NCBI GenBank assembly: GCA_047967505.1
Contig: CM106539.1
Direction: 5' to 3' (one strand)
Source: Dipteris shenzhenensis
Taxonomy: Eukaryota > Polypodiophyta > Polypodiopsida > Gleicheniales
Length of the DNA: 64,000 nt
The position numbers and the translations under genes are program-made. Numbering within the stretch: position 1 is the first letter of the stretch; each line of letters opens with the position of its first letter. The notes under the pieces were generated by a model, which saw nothing but the letters and a program-made list of their open reading frames with translations, searched no databases and was not told the origin of the DNA. Positions 11,494-21,762 of the stretch are shown here, one piece after another.

Positions 11494-13497
11494 ACAATCT
11501 GGAATACCCTTGCTGGGCTGAACCCTATGTGTGTCATTGTTGTGCTTCCCAAGCTGAGTAACTCTGCTTCGATCAACAGGAAAATCAAAACCTTTTGCGG
11601 CTTCAGCATCTGAAGCTTCTTCAACTCGTGTGTCACATCTATCTCAACGTGAGACACATCAAATGCATCCATCAACTCTTCATCATCAAATAGCTCAATA
11701 ATCATGATGGGTTTGGCTACGCCACTGTTTCTCATCTTACATACTTTCCTATGCTCGAGAGTCCACTTAAAGCATAAATTGGCTCCCTTTCTACTATCCA
11801 TGATGGCCCTGGTATGTTGTTTTCTTTTTTATTTTCCTGTTACAGCACTAGGTTTCCTTCTTGGCTTCGCATCCAGGTGCCTATAGGGCTTGGCATATCA
11901 CATTTTGGAAAATCTTGTAAATGGCATTGCTACAGCCTTCCGATCAAGCCATCTCAGGTTTCTTGTTATGCTCAAATGCAGTCACATATGGGCTGCCTGT
12001 AGCATTCTTGTACCTGTAGGCATACTTGGACTTGAGAGCCTCCATGATCTTGGCAGTTCGCTCTTGAGAATCGTGAGCCCTCACCTTCAAGGCCAGAGCC
12101 GGATTCAAACCATGAATGAAACGCAGCAACTTTCCCTTCTCGGCAATGTCATGTACAAAAAGAGAGAGTCTCTAAAATTTCAGCAAATACTCTTGGACTG
12201 TGCTCGTCACCTGAGATAGTACATAAAATTTGACCAAGTACTGCTCTGGTATTACCGAGGATACATATGTAGTGGCCATCAGCTTTTTCCTTTGCCCAAG
12301 TGGTTGGCCTTTGTGGAGAGTCCCTCATGTACTGCCACCAAGTGTGAGCATAATCTTGTAAATGCATGCCGCAAAGATAATGTGTTCCTCGTCATGCTTG
12401 GGATAGAAGCAGAAGTCGTCTTCCAACTTCATGAACCATCCTTCCAGCTCATTCAGCGAGCGTGTATCAACCTTAAACTTATGCACTGTTACCTTATCTT
12501 TGACATCCTTGGCTGCATAATTCCCGTTTGGGTAGCCTCCAGAAGTACAAGCATCATCACTTAAGGTTCACATAGTGGTGAAAAGGCATCTAATCACAAA
12601 TGTCCTCAGGTAGGGCCCAATATGAAAGCAAGACATCTGAAAGCATCTCATCAATAGCAGCATGCTACCCACCACTAACACCTTGCTGAAAGATAGAACC
12701 ACCACGGGCCACATGTGGCTGTATATGCTCACGGGCGGAGCAAAGGGAGCATGAACCCCAGGGTGTGTGTGTTTGCCAAATGCATCTCTCTGCGAGGATT
12801 GCATACCAAAAGGTTGAGAGGAGTTCCCACTGCTATGGACTGCCATGTAAACCCAAATCAACTTCAAGCATGCTGGCTGATGCAATAAAAGAAGCACTTA
12901 AAAAATACATATCAATGGATCGGCCCAAGATAGATAGCTTCATCTACAAAGATGCAGAGAGCTGCAAACTGTAGGATGGCCTCACATCCGGCAAAAAGGT
13001 GCTTTGTATCATAGAGAATGCATCATCAATGCCAAAGCAACCCCCATGCTGAGGTGCGGACTACTTCAAATGACATGGCCTAGAAGGCTAAAAACCTGTG
13101 GTACGGCAAGCATCTGATATGAAGCCTCTGCGTGGAGCTGAGAATGCATCCTGGCTGTCCGAGTGATCCCCATGCTGGGGCATAGGCTGCTTGCCCTTGA
13201 CTTATAATCCATGTATGGCAACTTGGCCGAGCTGCTGGCCAATTTGGTGAGAGATCTGCTCACTAATCTGCTGCCCCAACTGTACACATGTATCATGGAG
13301 ATTTCGACATTAATGCCTCAAGGAATTGTGAATTGTGCCTGTGCATCCCAAGATGCAGAAGAGAGGCACTGAGTCGTAGGAACTTCTGTACCACCAGTGG
13401 GTGCACCCACCGTGGTAGGCACATGCTCATGCTAAGTAGCCTCATCACAATTATGTAGTGACTCCTCAACATGGGGGGCACGCTTGGGTGTCATGGT
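11490..13497 (-). pseudogene. Gypsy C gag
   Basis: A gag start is likely at the ATG complementary to 13493-13495 (MTPKRAPHVEESLHN). The frame then continues with scattered stops. Later pieces include a capsid-like string (LRFIHGLNPALALKVRAH, about 12110), AHTWWQYM (about 12340) and a cysteine-poor remnant of the retroviral-type post-capsid region (GANLCFKWTLEHRKVCK, about 11780) where a zinc knuckle would be. Frames are broken at several points. Confidence 0.6.
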
Positions 13498-14770
13498 GAA
13501 CTGTTACGAGAGAGGGGAAGCCCGAATGTAGCTAGCTTATTGCACAAAAGTCCCAGATCTGATAGACAAGGCTGCCCCACAAGCAAGGACGACCGTAGTG
13601 CAAAGAAAGAAAGCAGCTCAATGAAATAGGCAGGAGTGAATGCTGTTGTAATAGCACCTGATGTCGTGTGCAACACATAGAAAATGTCGATGTAGAAGCT
13701 CAAGAGAAGGGTCAATGAAGAGGCCTCAAAATGGAGCCCGAATAAGCCCAAATTGGGCTGTGAAAGGCCCTCAAAGAAGGTTGTGAAGAGTTATCTTTCT
13801 TACTTTTCTTTTTTTACAAAAGGGGGGGGGGGGGAGGAGGCCACCTAGGACACTTAAGGAATCCTAACCTAAGACAACTAAGACAGTTAGGATTATTAAG
13901 TCTCCCTTGGTTAGTATAACTCAACCCAAACTAGAACGTAACCTAGCCTTGTTTAAATGAACCCAACTATTCTAATCAAGCCTATCTAACCAAACTTAAC
14001 CCAAGCAAACTAACCTTACCACCTAATCTAATCCTAACTCAAATAACACTAACCTAACAATTAATCAATGTAAGGCACTAAGGTTTGGCTGCACGGAAGT
14101 GACGGCGACGAGCAGGCAACCACGATAGACATCGATGGCAACAGAGGCAAAATCAAGCACCGACGTGTTACTTTTGCATCTTGCAATTCGTCCGGTTGCA
14201 ATTGGCGTCTAGCAACATGCTAACAAAGCCCCAGCCGAATAATCGGATGTGGACCAGCATCTCAAGTGTTACCAATTCAGTGGATTCGGCTTGGCATGTC
14301 AAGGAGCGATAATGACATCATTCCTCCAATAATGTTTGTAAAAGATAATCCTCTTTATTCATATGCTCTTGAAGCAGATCGACATCCACTATTTTCCGAG
14401 AATTTAGACATGAAGAAACTCCTGTTGTTTGTACCCTTGTACCCTGCAACAAAAAATAAGCGAAGAAACTTAACATACATAACTCATAAAATTCAGCTCT
14501 AGTAGCACCTTGTATAGCAATTGTCGTGAATGCTTTGTGATCATCAGAGTAACAGATGTATGCTTCGTGCAGATGCTACAGATCCAAACCGTTTCCAGCA
14601 AGCAGTGCAAACAGAAATTAATCTCAGTGCAAGTAGTGAAAACTAAAAATTAATACAGCAACAAGAGAAAGAAATACATTTCAAGTGTTCTTCTGTCACA
14701 AAAATACATTGGTGAAGAGACCTAGTTCACAAGAAATTACATTATTGGGAAAGCAATAAACCCTCGGCAG
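13498..14770. other. Probable 5' leader/LTR remains of gypsy C; C/A-rich block
   Basis: Upstream of the gag start I expect leader and 5' LTR, but no PBS is visible. A poly-G run lies at 13823-13835. From 13850 to 14070 the plus strand is rich in CTAAC/AACCTA-like words without a regular telomere unit. The rest holds no recognisable gene. Confidence 0.35.
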
Positions 14771-14789
14771 TTTATATTCACGTTCTTCT

Positions 14790-15330
14790 ATCCCCCCCTC
14801 CTTCACAACTGCCTGCTCCTCTTAGCCTTGTCTCCCAGGCCCTTTTCCCCCCTACACCCTCTCAGCCCCCTTGGCCAGTCCGTTCTCTCCCTTCCACAGT
14901 CTCACCTTCCCATCCTGGCTGCTGCAACCCCCACCCCCCCTTTCAGCCTGGTCTGTAGGTGCCTGCCAAAGACCCGCATTGCAACTCAGCTCCTTCCACC
15001 GTCACCCAATGGCTCCTTCACACCCTGGCCTACTGTCCACAGCCAGCTTTCCCTGCTGCTGCCTCCCCTTTGCATCTTGGCTCCTGTCCACCACCTTCCT
15101 CCCCCCGCTGCTGCCCCTCCTTCACACCTCCTAGGCACCCTCCGCCTCCCTTGTTAATGCAGACATTCTGCTGACCTGCAGCCCAGGCCCCCTCCCTCCT
15201 CGTCCATCTTCCCCCCAGATTCCCTTTCCTTCCCTCTCACCTCCTTGACTTCATCCTGCTTCCTTCCACTTCACTTTTCTCCCTCTTCTCTCTCCACATA
15301 CTCTTGCAGCCCATCCTCAAGAGTGTTCGA
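14790..15330 (+). other. Pyrimidine-rich 5' region of LINE copy 1
   Basis: A C/T-rich stretch with repeated CCTCC and CTTCC words. It produces overlapping Pro/Ser-rich reading frames in all three plus frames, the sign of composition rather than coding. Its position upstream of ORF1 suggests the 5' UTR. A precise 5' end cannot be set. Confidence 0.5.
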
Positions 15331-15859
15331 ATTGCGGATCTTTTGCTCTATGACCCTAGCTTCTTGCAAAGAGCCTCAAATGAGAGCCATCAAGATTCCC
15401 TTTTCTCACACGACAAGCAACACATTGAGATCTCAGATTAAGAACATCAAGACAGAGCAGTACTGAGTGCATTGTTAGCCTCACCTCCACGCATGGGATT
15501 GGTTCCATTGAATCCCCCTTCAGGACAGCCCCATTCGGGAGGTTACCATTTTACATGTAAGTCACTTCTCTTCACAAAGCATATCCACCACTTGCTTGGC
15601 AGTTCATTTATTGCCTATCTTTATTTTTTGTAATTTCAAGTTCTTTAAGTTAGGATATTTGAAGGAACATGGTGGAGAAAACAAGGCTGAGTGCATCAGT
15701 TGCATACACGGTGAAAACTCGTGTTTCACATTGCTGTGACCCATCGGTTGTAGTGGAGGGTATCCCTTTGTTCTGCCTTCCTTTTCACGCAGCAGCGGGC
15801 TAATTGCTTTTTTCTGAAGATCAACCTTGACAGTGAATAGAGGGGCAGCACCTTTGACT

Positions 15860-16699
15860 CCCAATACTGTTAAAGTTTTGCTCTCTCCGAAGGATAAGCA
15901 ACAGGTTCAAAGTGCAGTGGAGGCTCTTTAGGACAGGGCCTTGGTAGGTCGGATTGTTGGGCTCACCCCCTCAAGACGACAGATTCGGGATTGGCTTCAG
16001 GTGAGTTTAGCCCTAGCGATTAACCACATCCAGGAGGTCACCATCTATGGGAGAGGGGTCTTCCTTCTCCAGCTGAGCTCTCCAGAGACCACCTTGTCAC
16101 TTGTGGAGCAGAGCCCTATCTTTCTTGGTCCTCATCTGGTCTTCCTCTTCCCTTGGTACCATGGCTTCACAGTGGCGGACATGGACACGATTCACCACGT
16201 ACCTCGCTTCCAAGTGACGCTCCGCTTCCCGGGACTCCCAAAGGAGTATAGATCCATTCTCCAGTCTATTGGAGGATGTTTTGGTACAGTGTTGGAGTCT
16301 CCTCCTCCCTCAGCAACCACAGTGGTCGTAGATGATGGGGTCCCCAGGCTCAGAGTGATTGTGGACACCCGCGAGACGCTTCCTGAGGAGATCCTTCTGG
16401 AGACCTTGGATGGAGGCAAACTACATCAAAGAGTTAAGGTCTCTGGGCTTCCAGGCTAGTGCCTCCAATGCAGATAGATGGGACACTTAGCTCGGGACTG
16501 CATGAGAGGCCACGGTAGGGATCCTCCTCAGCCTAGGCAGGAGCAGGGGGCTCCCCCTCAGCCCAGGCAGGGGCAGAGGGCTCCCCAGCATCTAGCCAAG
16601 CAGTTAGATCGTCAGCAGCACTCGCAAACACCTTGGGTCGAGCCCTCTCAGGGGACTTGGACCAAGGTTGAACACAAGAAGCCCAGCAAGACAGCCCTC
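15860..16699 (+). pseudogene. LINE-1st-family ORF1, N-terminal part with CCHC zinc knuckle
   Basis: The frame reads VGRIVGLTPSRRQIRDWLQ and on through a 172-codon open block, resembling the DUF4283-type N-terminal domain of plant LINE ORF1 nucleic-acid-binding proteins. It ends in a retroviral-type knuckle CLQCR-stop-MGHLARDC in which all four CCHC ligands survive but TAG replaces a residue (about 16480). Another in-frame TAG lies just before the first Cys, and one lies upstream at about 15930. A Gln/Pro-rich hinge follows until the copia insertion at 16700. Confidence 0.75.
16695..16699 (+). repeat. Target-site duplication CCCTC (left) of copia C
   Basis: CCCTC immediately precedes the LTR and is repeated at 20606-20610 after the other LTR. 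Five-bp duplications are typical of LTR retrotransposon integrases. Confidence 0.9.
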
Positions 16700-16972
16700 T
16701 GTGAGGAGATGGTGAGTGAGAGAGAGCAAGAGAGAGTGAGAGCTGGAAGCTTGGAAGCTGAAAGCTGAGTTGCAATAGAAGAGTGTGAGAATGTACAACT
16801 CGATGAAAGAAAGATAAGGTTTTGTCCTAGTGACAAAACCTTAGTAGTCACTAACCATAGTTAGTGAACTAACTGCGGTTAGGGAGAAAAACCTCTTAAA
16901 GAGGGAAAAGTGCCCCTAACTAGCTTATTATATTACATTGGTCACTGCTGAATTATATCTATAATTCTAACA
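16700..16972 (-). repeat. Copia C 3' LTR (273 bp)
   Basis: Bounded by TG and CA; equal in length to the copy at 20333-20605. It contains a (GAGA)-rich start and an imperfect inverted repeat around GGTTTTGTCC/GACAAAACC. Confidence 0.92.
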
Positions 16973-17007
16973 CCCCCCTGCAGTGCCAATGTCATGTACA
17001 AGGCTGA

Positions 17008-18084
17008 TCAATCACCAAACGGATATAAGTTCAAGGCACTGCGCAATGCCTCAAACTTTTCACGTGGTACTGCTTTGGTGAAAATATCTGCAACGTTGTC
17101 ATGTGTGGACACAAAGATCATACTGATCTCTCCTGCATGCAACTTCTCTCTGACGTAGTGGTAGTGAACCTCAATGTGCTTCGTGCGAGCATGAAACACT
17201 GGATTCTTTGCCATTGCAATGGCACTCTGACTATCAGTGAGAATTGGAGAAGGACCCTCCAAAGACAGATGAAGATCAGCAAATAGACGTCGCAGCCAGA
17301 CACATTCAACTGTTGCTATGAAAGCTGCCCTGTACTCAGCTTCACATGATGAGGTAGCCACTGTAGATTGTTTCTTGCTCAGCCAGGAAATGCAAGATTT
17401 ACCCAAAAAGAAACAATTGCCACTAGTGGACTGCCTAGTGTCATAATCACCAGCCCAATCTGAATCACTGTAGGCATGCATCTGCAAGTCATCCCCCCTG
17501 GGAAATAGCAAGCCAAAAGACTTTGTGCCCTGCAAATAACGGAAGATGCGCTTAACTGCCTGCCAATGCATAGTTTTTGGGCTGTGCATGTACCTGCTCA
17601 CCTGAGATACTGCAAACTGAATATCAGGTCTAGTGTTGCAGAGATATATGAGGCATCCAACAGCCTGACTGTAAAGTGTGGCATCAACTGATTCTCCTGC
17701 ATCATGCATTGTGAGTTTCAGCCCCGGCTCCATGGGAGTGGCTATGGGCTTACACTCATGCATGTTAAATCTGTCCAAGAGTTTCTGAACATACTTGGAC
17801 TGAGACATAACAGTGCCACGTCTCTCATGAGAGAACTCGATCCCCAAATAAAAGTGAAGCAGTCCCAAATCTGACATGTCAAAGTTGGTCTGCAAATCAG
17901 CTTTGAAATCTGCAATTTTGTCTTCATTGGACCCTGTGAGCAGTAAGTCATCGACATAAAGAAGGATGACTAAAATTTCCACCCCATCCATCTTGATGTA
18001 GAGGGTGCTCTCAGTAGGACTATTGTGCAGCCCCTTGCTGGTCAAAAAGGCATGGATCTTGGCTGTTTTTCTTTTCTTTTGCAA
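17008..18084 (-). pseudogene. Copia C reverse transcriptase (C-terminal part) and RNase H
   Basis: An uninterrupted 358-codon frame begins abruptly within RT (AKIHAFLTSKGL), with the active site LLYVDDLLLTGS at about residues 42-53, then FHFYLG-type and KYVQKLLDRF motifs. RNase H follows with its acidic residues in YSDSDWAGD, CEAEYRA and LTDSQSA, and the usual copia tail HDNVADIFTKAVPREKFEALR. It ends just before the 3' LTR. RT motifs before YVDD, including the first catalytic Asp, are missing, so polymerase activity is not expected although RNase H looks intact. Confidence 0.9.
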
Positions 18085-19235
18085 GCCTTTTCCTGCATTC
18101 TTCTATGTGATGACCTGGCTTTTTGCAGTAGTGACAAAAACCCTTCTTCTTGGGCTTACTTGCATCATTTTTAGCCTTTTGTGAAGGCTGTCCTGACCCA
18201 CTGGAAGGCTGATTTACTGATGTCTTTGCCTGTCCCTTTGTTTTTTATTTAAATTTTGAGAGCATGGCTTGTTCACCTGCACGTGAAGCCAAATTTTTCC
18301 TGGTCTGCTCTTCCTGAAGCAGAAGTCCTATCAACTCATGAAAAGTGAGAGGATTTGCACCCCCCCTCAATGATAAGTTCAGCGAGGTATGAAAGCTGAG
18401 ATAAGACTCAGGAAGAGAATTCAAAGTGGTTGTAATCATCTCTGACCCACTGGAAGGCTGATTTACTGATGTCTTTGCCTGTCCCTTTGTTTTTTATTTA
18501 AATTTTGAGAGCATGGCTTGTTCACCTGCACGTGAAGCCAAATTTTTCCATGTCTGCTCTTCCTGAAGCAGAAGTCCTATCAACTCATGAAAAGTGAGAG
18601 GATTTGCACCCCCCCTCAATGATAAGTTCAGCGAGGTATGAAAGCTGAGATAAGACTCAGGAAGAGAATTCAGTGGTTGTAATCATCTCTGAATCAAGAA
18701 TAATTTCATCTATGTTTAACAATTGCTCTCTGAGATCCTGTAGCTTTGTGAGGTGGACTGACATGGAGTCACCCTCTTCCATATGTGTATCACTCAACTC
18801 TCTTTTCAAGAAAGATACCCTTGCATCATTCCGAGCTGCATACATGCTTTCCAAAATATCCCACGCTGCCCTGGAGGTCTTACACGACCGGATATGCGGA
18901 ATGATAAATCTTTTTACTGAAAGAGAGATGCATGACAAAGCTAAGGCATCCCGTGAATCCCATCTCTTCTGCTCTGGAGTAGTGACTGTAGCTGCACCAA
19001 CAACTTGTCCTGCAGCTGCACCCTGTGTACGACCTCTTCCACCTCCTTGCTAAGGAGGGGTAGCAGGTGCAATATCTGCTGGTCAGATCTCATCCCCATT
19101 GACATAATCCCATAAATTGCGAGAAATCAGAATATTGCGTACCATGAAACTCCAGAGGGAGTAGTTGGTACCATCCAACTTGTCTTTCTGTGAAAGACCA
19201 CCGAACTGGAAGTCATTCTGATTTTGATGGGCCAT
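18085..19235 (-). pseudogene. Copia C gag with CCHC knuckle and a 249-bp internal duplication
   Basis: The start is the ATG at 19233-19235 (MAHQNQNDFQFGGLSQKDKL, then LDGTNYSLWSFMVRN, the usual copia gag opening). Two in-frame stops follow near 19085 and 19050. The UBN2-type body contains AAWDILESMYAARNDARV. The C-terminal knuckle CHYCKKPGHHIEECRKR has all CCHC ligands (about 18100-18150). A 249-bp (83-codon) in-frame tandem duplication covers 18193-18441 and 18442-18688. Directly after the knuckle the frame jumps to RT sequence. Confidence 0.85.
18193..18688 (-). repeat. Tandem duplication within copia C gag (2 x about 249 bp)
   Basis: CTGACCCACTGGAAGGCTGA starts both copies (18193 and 18442). 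The copies are nearly identical; the second has a 2-bp deletion (TCAGTGG against TCAAAGTGG) near its end. The unit length is a multiple of three. Confidence 0.93.
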
Positions 19236-20320
19236 ATTTGAGAAAGAGATTGAAGCAGATACAAAACTGAATTCCCTTACTGGGAATGAAATGCACAACT
19301 CCCAAAAAACACAGCCAAGCACGGGCTGTAAATGCAACTTAGATTTCTCTACTTGCACTGTCAGAAATCTGTCCAAGCATAAAAAACTCTCCAAAATCTG
19401 CCAAAAGTGCTGCAAAACACTCCAAAAAAGGCAGTATGAACTGAATACTCCAAAAATTGCTCTCCCAACACAAAAGCCCCAAAATAGGCCTGAAATTGCA
19501 ACCGGAAAGGGGCAAATTGATCAAAAGCCCCAAATGTTGCAAGAATTGCACTCTGTCTACAAAAGCCCCAAATTTTACTGCAAAATTGCAGTGTAATCAC
19601 AAAATCCCCAAATTTCTTCTAGAAATTGTACTGCAGAACTGAAAGCCCCAAATTTCGAGCTTGAAATTGCAACCAGAAAGGGGCATAAGTACTGGAAGCC
19701 CCAAATTTTGCAACTTCAGCAGAAAGCCCCAAATTTCAGACCAAATCTGTAATTTTTGCTCCAAGTGTAGCTCTGAAACTACACAATGATTGCAATGTCT
19801 GCAACAAACAAAAATGCCCCAAATGTACTCTCAGAAAACTGAGCCAAACAATGGCTATCTGCAAACAATGCCTGCAGAAATAAAACTCAGCACTGAAGAC
19901 CTGCAACGGAAGTGTATGGACTGTGAGCTGACAGTACGGAACTGTCAGTGTACGGTCCTGTACAGATTTCGTACCTGTACGTGGAGTGCAGACGACAGGA
20001 GCTGTACGGACGACGTACGGAGTACGGACGACGACGCTTGCCTGCAAACGTGGCGCAGATCTGTACGGTGCTGTTTGGCGCAGATCTGTACGATGCAGAT
20101 CTGTACGGCGCACAGGTACGGTAGGTGAGCAGTACGGCGAGCAGGTACTTCTAGTGATGCTGCAGTACGGCGAGCAGGTACGGCAGGTACAGTGCAGTAC
20201 GGTGCTCATAGTACGGCAAGATTCCGTACAGTCGTACGGACTGTACGAACGAAGTGTAGGAGCGAAGGTGAGTTGCAGCTGGAGCTCAACGGGGAGGTCG
20301 TAGGGAGCTGGATCTAATGC
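19236..20320 (-). other. Copia C 5' leader with two kinds of repeats
   Basis: About 1.1 kb separates the PBS from the gag ATG. Near gag, the plus-strand motif AAAGCCCCAAATTT or a close variant occurs about nine times between 19472 and 19823 at 23-50 bp intervals, often next to ATTGCA; a larger unit (ATTGCAACCRGAAAGGGGCA) occurs twice. Nearer the PBS (19930-20260) the tetramer GTAC occurs about twenty times, mostly as GTACGG. No protein is encoded. The repeats could shape RNA packaging or translation, or be simple slippage products. Confidence 0.75.
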
Positions 20321-20331
20321 TCTGATACCAA
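20320..20331 (-). other. Primer-binding site of copia C (tRNA-iMet type)
   Basis: The plus strand has GCTCTGATACCA, whose complement TGGTATCAGAGC matches the 3' end of plant initiator-Met tRNA. One base separates it from the LTR at 20333. Confidence 0.9.
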
Positions 20332-20332
20332 A

Positions 20333-20605
20333 TGTGAGGAGATGGTGAGTGAGAGAGAGCAAGAGAGAGTGAGAGCTGGAAGCTTGGAAGCTGAAAGCTG
20401 AGTTGCAATAGAAGAGTGTGAGAATGTACAACTCAATGAGAGAAAGATAAGGTTTTGTCCTAGTGACAAAACCTTAGTAGTCACTAACCATAGTTAGTGA
20501 ACTAACTGCGGTTAGGGGGAAAAACCTCTTAAAGAGGGAAAAGTGCCCCTAACTAGCTTATTATATTACATTGGTCACTGCTGAATTACATCTATAATTC
20601 TAACA
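20333..20605 (-). repeat. Copia C 5' LTR (273 bp)
   Basis: Same length and ends as 16700-16972. On the minus strand it has an AATATAATAA TATA-like string (plus 20559-20568) that may be the promoter. Confidence 0.92.
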
Positions 20606-21762
20606 CCCTCAAGCGTCGCAAGTATCGGGCTAGGGTCAGAGAGCGCGAGAGAGCCCGATCGGCGATCCCCCAGCCTCAAGAGAAGCTGGCAGAGGTTGCC
20701 CCTATGGAGCAGGAGGAGACCTTCTTTGATCTCCCGACTGAGCCGCAGGTGCCAGCAGAGCAGAGCGCCCAAGTCCCTTCGCAGCAAGAGCCTGAGCCAC
20801 CGCTGAGCAAGTCTCGGTGGACCCTCCATCGGGGCCGCCCCCCCTCCCTTAGTCCCCCCTCCCCTTGAACCTGCAGTTACCCGTACCACCTGGCCCCCCC
20901 CCCTTCTTGCCCGCCTCCCCTCCCTGCCTCCAGAACTACAGCCCCCTCCGCCCCCTCTGTTACCCATCCCCCTTCTCTCTCCAGACCCGTACCTTCAAGC
21001 AAGGGGGTGCTAGAGTCCCCAACCTTGCAGCAAGCCTCGGGCCCCTCTTTCCAGGCGTAGCCTAGTCCGGGTGCGTCCTCCACGCAGCAGAGCTCAAGCG
21101 GTCCGTTTTCGCAGCTTCCAGGTCCCAAGCCTCGTCTAGGACAGCCTCTACCTAGAGAGTTCTGGCGGCTAGGACCGTGGAACTATCTTGAGATCCCTGA
21201 CAAATACCCGATGGCTCTAGAGGTGTCTGTCCTGATTTTGCAGCCCTGAGGAGGCTCGATAGGAGTGTTTGACTCGCAGTCGCGCTCTTTTTGGGGGTTT
21301 CTCTTCGCGGCGTCTGAAGAGGAGCACTGGACTCCCACACTGTTCGACCTTATGATGCAGCAGCAGATGTTTGACATGATGGAGGAGTGGCTTGGCCCCC
21401 AGGGGAGGGAGATGTGGGTCACCCATGGTCACACTGCCACTTTTCACAATGGCTTCTCAGCTGACCGTTAGGAGCTGGGTGTTGCAATCTGTGTGCTTCC
21501 CCTGGGACCCGAGGTTCAGCTAAAGCAGGCCACGTATTGGACTCTACAGCTTTGTGCAGACATATTAGGGGTTGATTTCTCATTTCTGAGGCAGTGGGCC
21601 ACCAAGGTAGGCATCGAGCCAGTTATGCCCTTGGTGCAACGTCCTACTGACACATATTACTCCCCATCTAAACCCGCAGCGAAGTCCCAGAGGTCTCAAG
21701 TTTCAGTACAGGCTCCCACTCATAGGCAAGCTCTGTTCTCCACTCCCCCCACCTCCCCATGA
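20606..21762 (+). pseudogene. LINE family 1 ORF1, C-terminal part
   Basis: After the copia insertion ORF1 resumes with an Arg/Glu-rich, then strongly Pro-rich hinge (20610-21060, frame disturbed). A conserved block of about 130 residues follows (about 21340-21762): MMEEWLGPQGREMW, then VGIEPVMPLV and DTYYSPSKPAAKSQ. The same block is present in copy 2 (MMDEWMGPQGLELW, KIGIEPVSTLV, DTDYSPSKPSTKSH), so it was under protein-level constraint, but I do not recognise the domain. The ORF1 stop overlaps the ORF2 start as ATGA at 21759-21762. Confidence 0.7.

Larger units (their letters stand above)
9099..13497 (-). mobile_element. Ty3/gypsy relic C (degenerate)
   Basis: A second minus-strand gypsy relic runs from a gag start near 13495 through protease (about 11100-11490), the protease-RT linker (10562-11060), a heavily decayed RT, an RT end with FLGLVGYYQWF near 9800 and an integrase zinc-domain piece at 9099-9347. 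The intact pieces are long enough to show correct domain order. Stops are scattered throughout. No LTR pair was found. Confidence 0.78.
16700..20605 (-). mobile_element. Complete Ty1/copia element C, internally deleted
   Basis: The element has two 273-bp LTRs (TGTGAGG...TTCTAACA), a 5-bp TSD (CCCTC), a PBS next to the LTR at 20333 and a minus-strand gag-RT-RNase H internal region. The LTRs differ at about four positions by eye (about 1.5%), so insertion was recent. Protease, integrase and the N-terminal part of RT are absent: the gag zinc knuckle is fused out of frame to the middle of RT. The element therefore cannot encode its own integration machinery and was presumably mobilised in trans, unless the deletion followed insertion. 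It lies inside LINE ORF1. Confidence 0.93.

Noticed and set aside
13850-14070. Telomere-like CTAAC/AACCTA words
   Set aside because: There is no regular 7-bp plant telomere unit; the words are irregular and lie next to gypsy C, more likely degraded LTR.
14828-15174. Three overlapping Pro/Ser-rich plus-strand reading frames
   Set aside because: They arise from a pyrimidine-rich stretch open in all frames; this is the LINE 5' region, not a protein gene.
19472-19823. Spaced short repeats that look CRISPR-like
   Set aside because: The repeat is only about 14 bp, spacing varies from 23 to 50 bp, and it lies in the leader of a plant copia element; no cas gene or prokaryotic context exists.
20320-20331. 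tRNA gene suggested by TGGTATCAGAGC
   Set aside because: It is a 12-nt primer-binding site next to an LTR, with no cloverleaf sequence; the same holds at 33070, 35974, 53791 and 62231.
19736-20431. 231-codon Cys/Thr/Ser/Arg-rich minus-strand frame
   Set aside because: It runs from the 5' LTR through the GTACGG-rich leader, so it reflects repeat composition rather than a gene.
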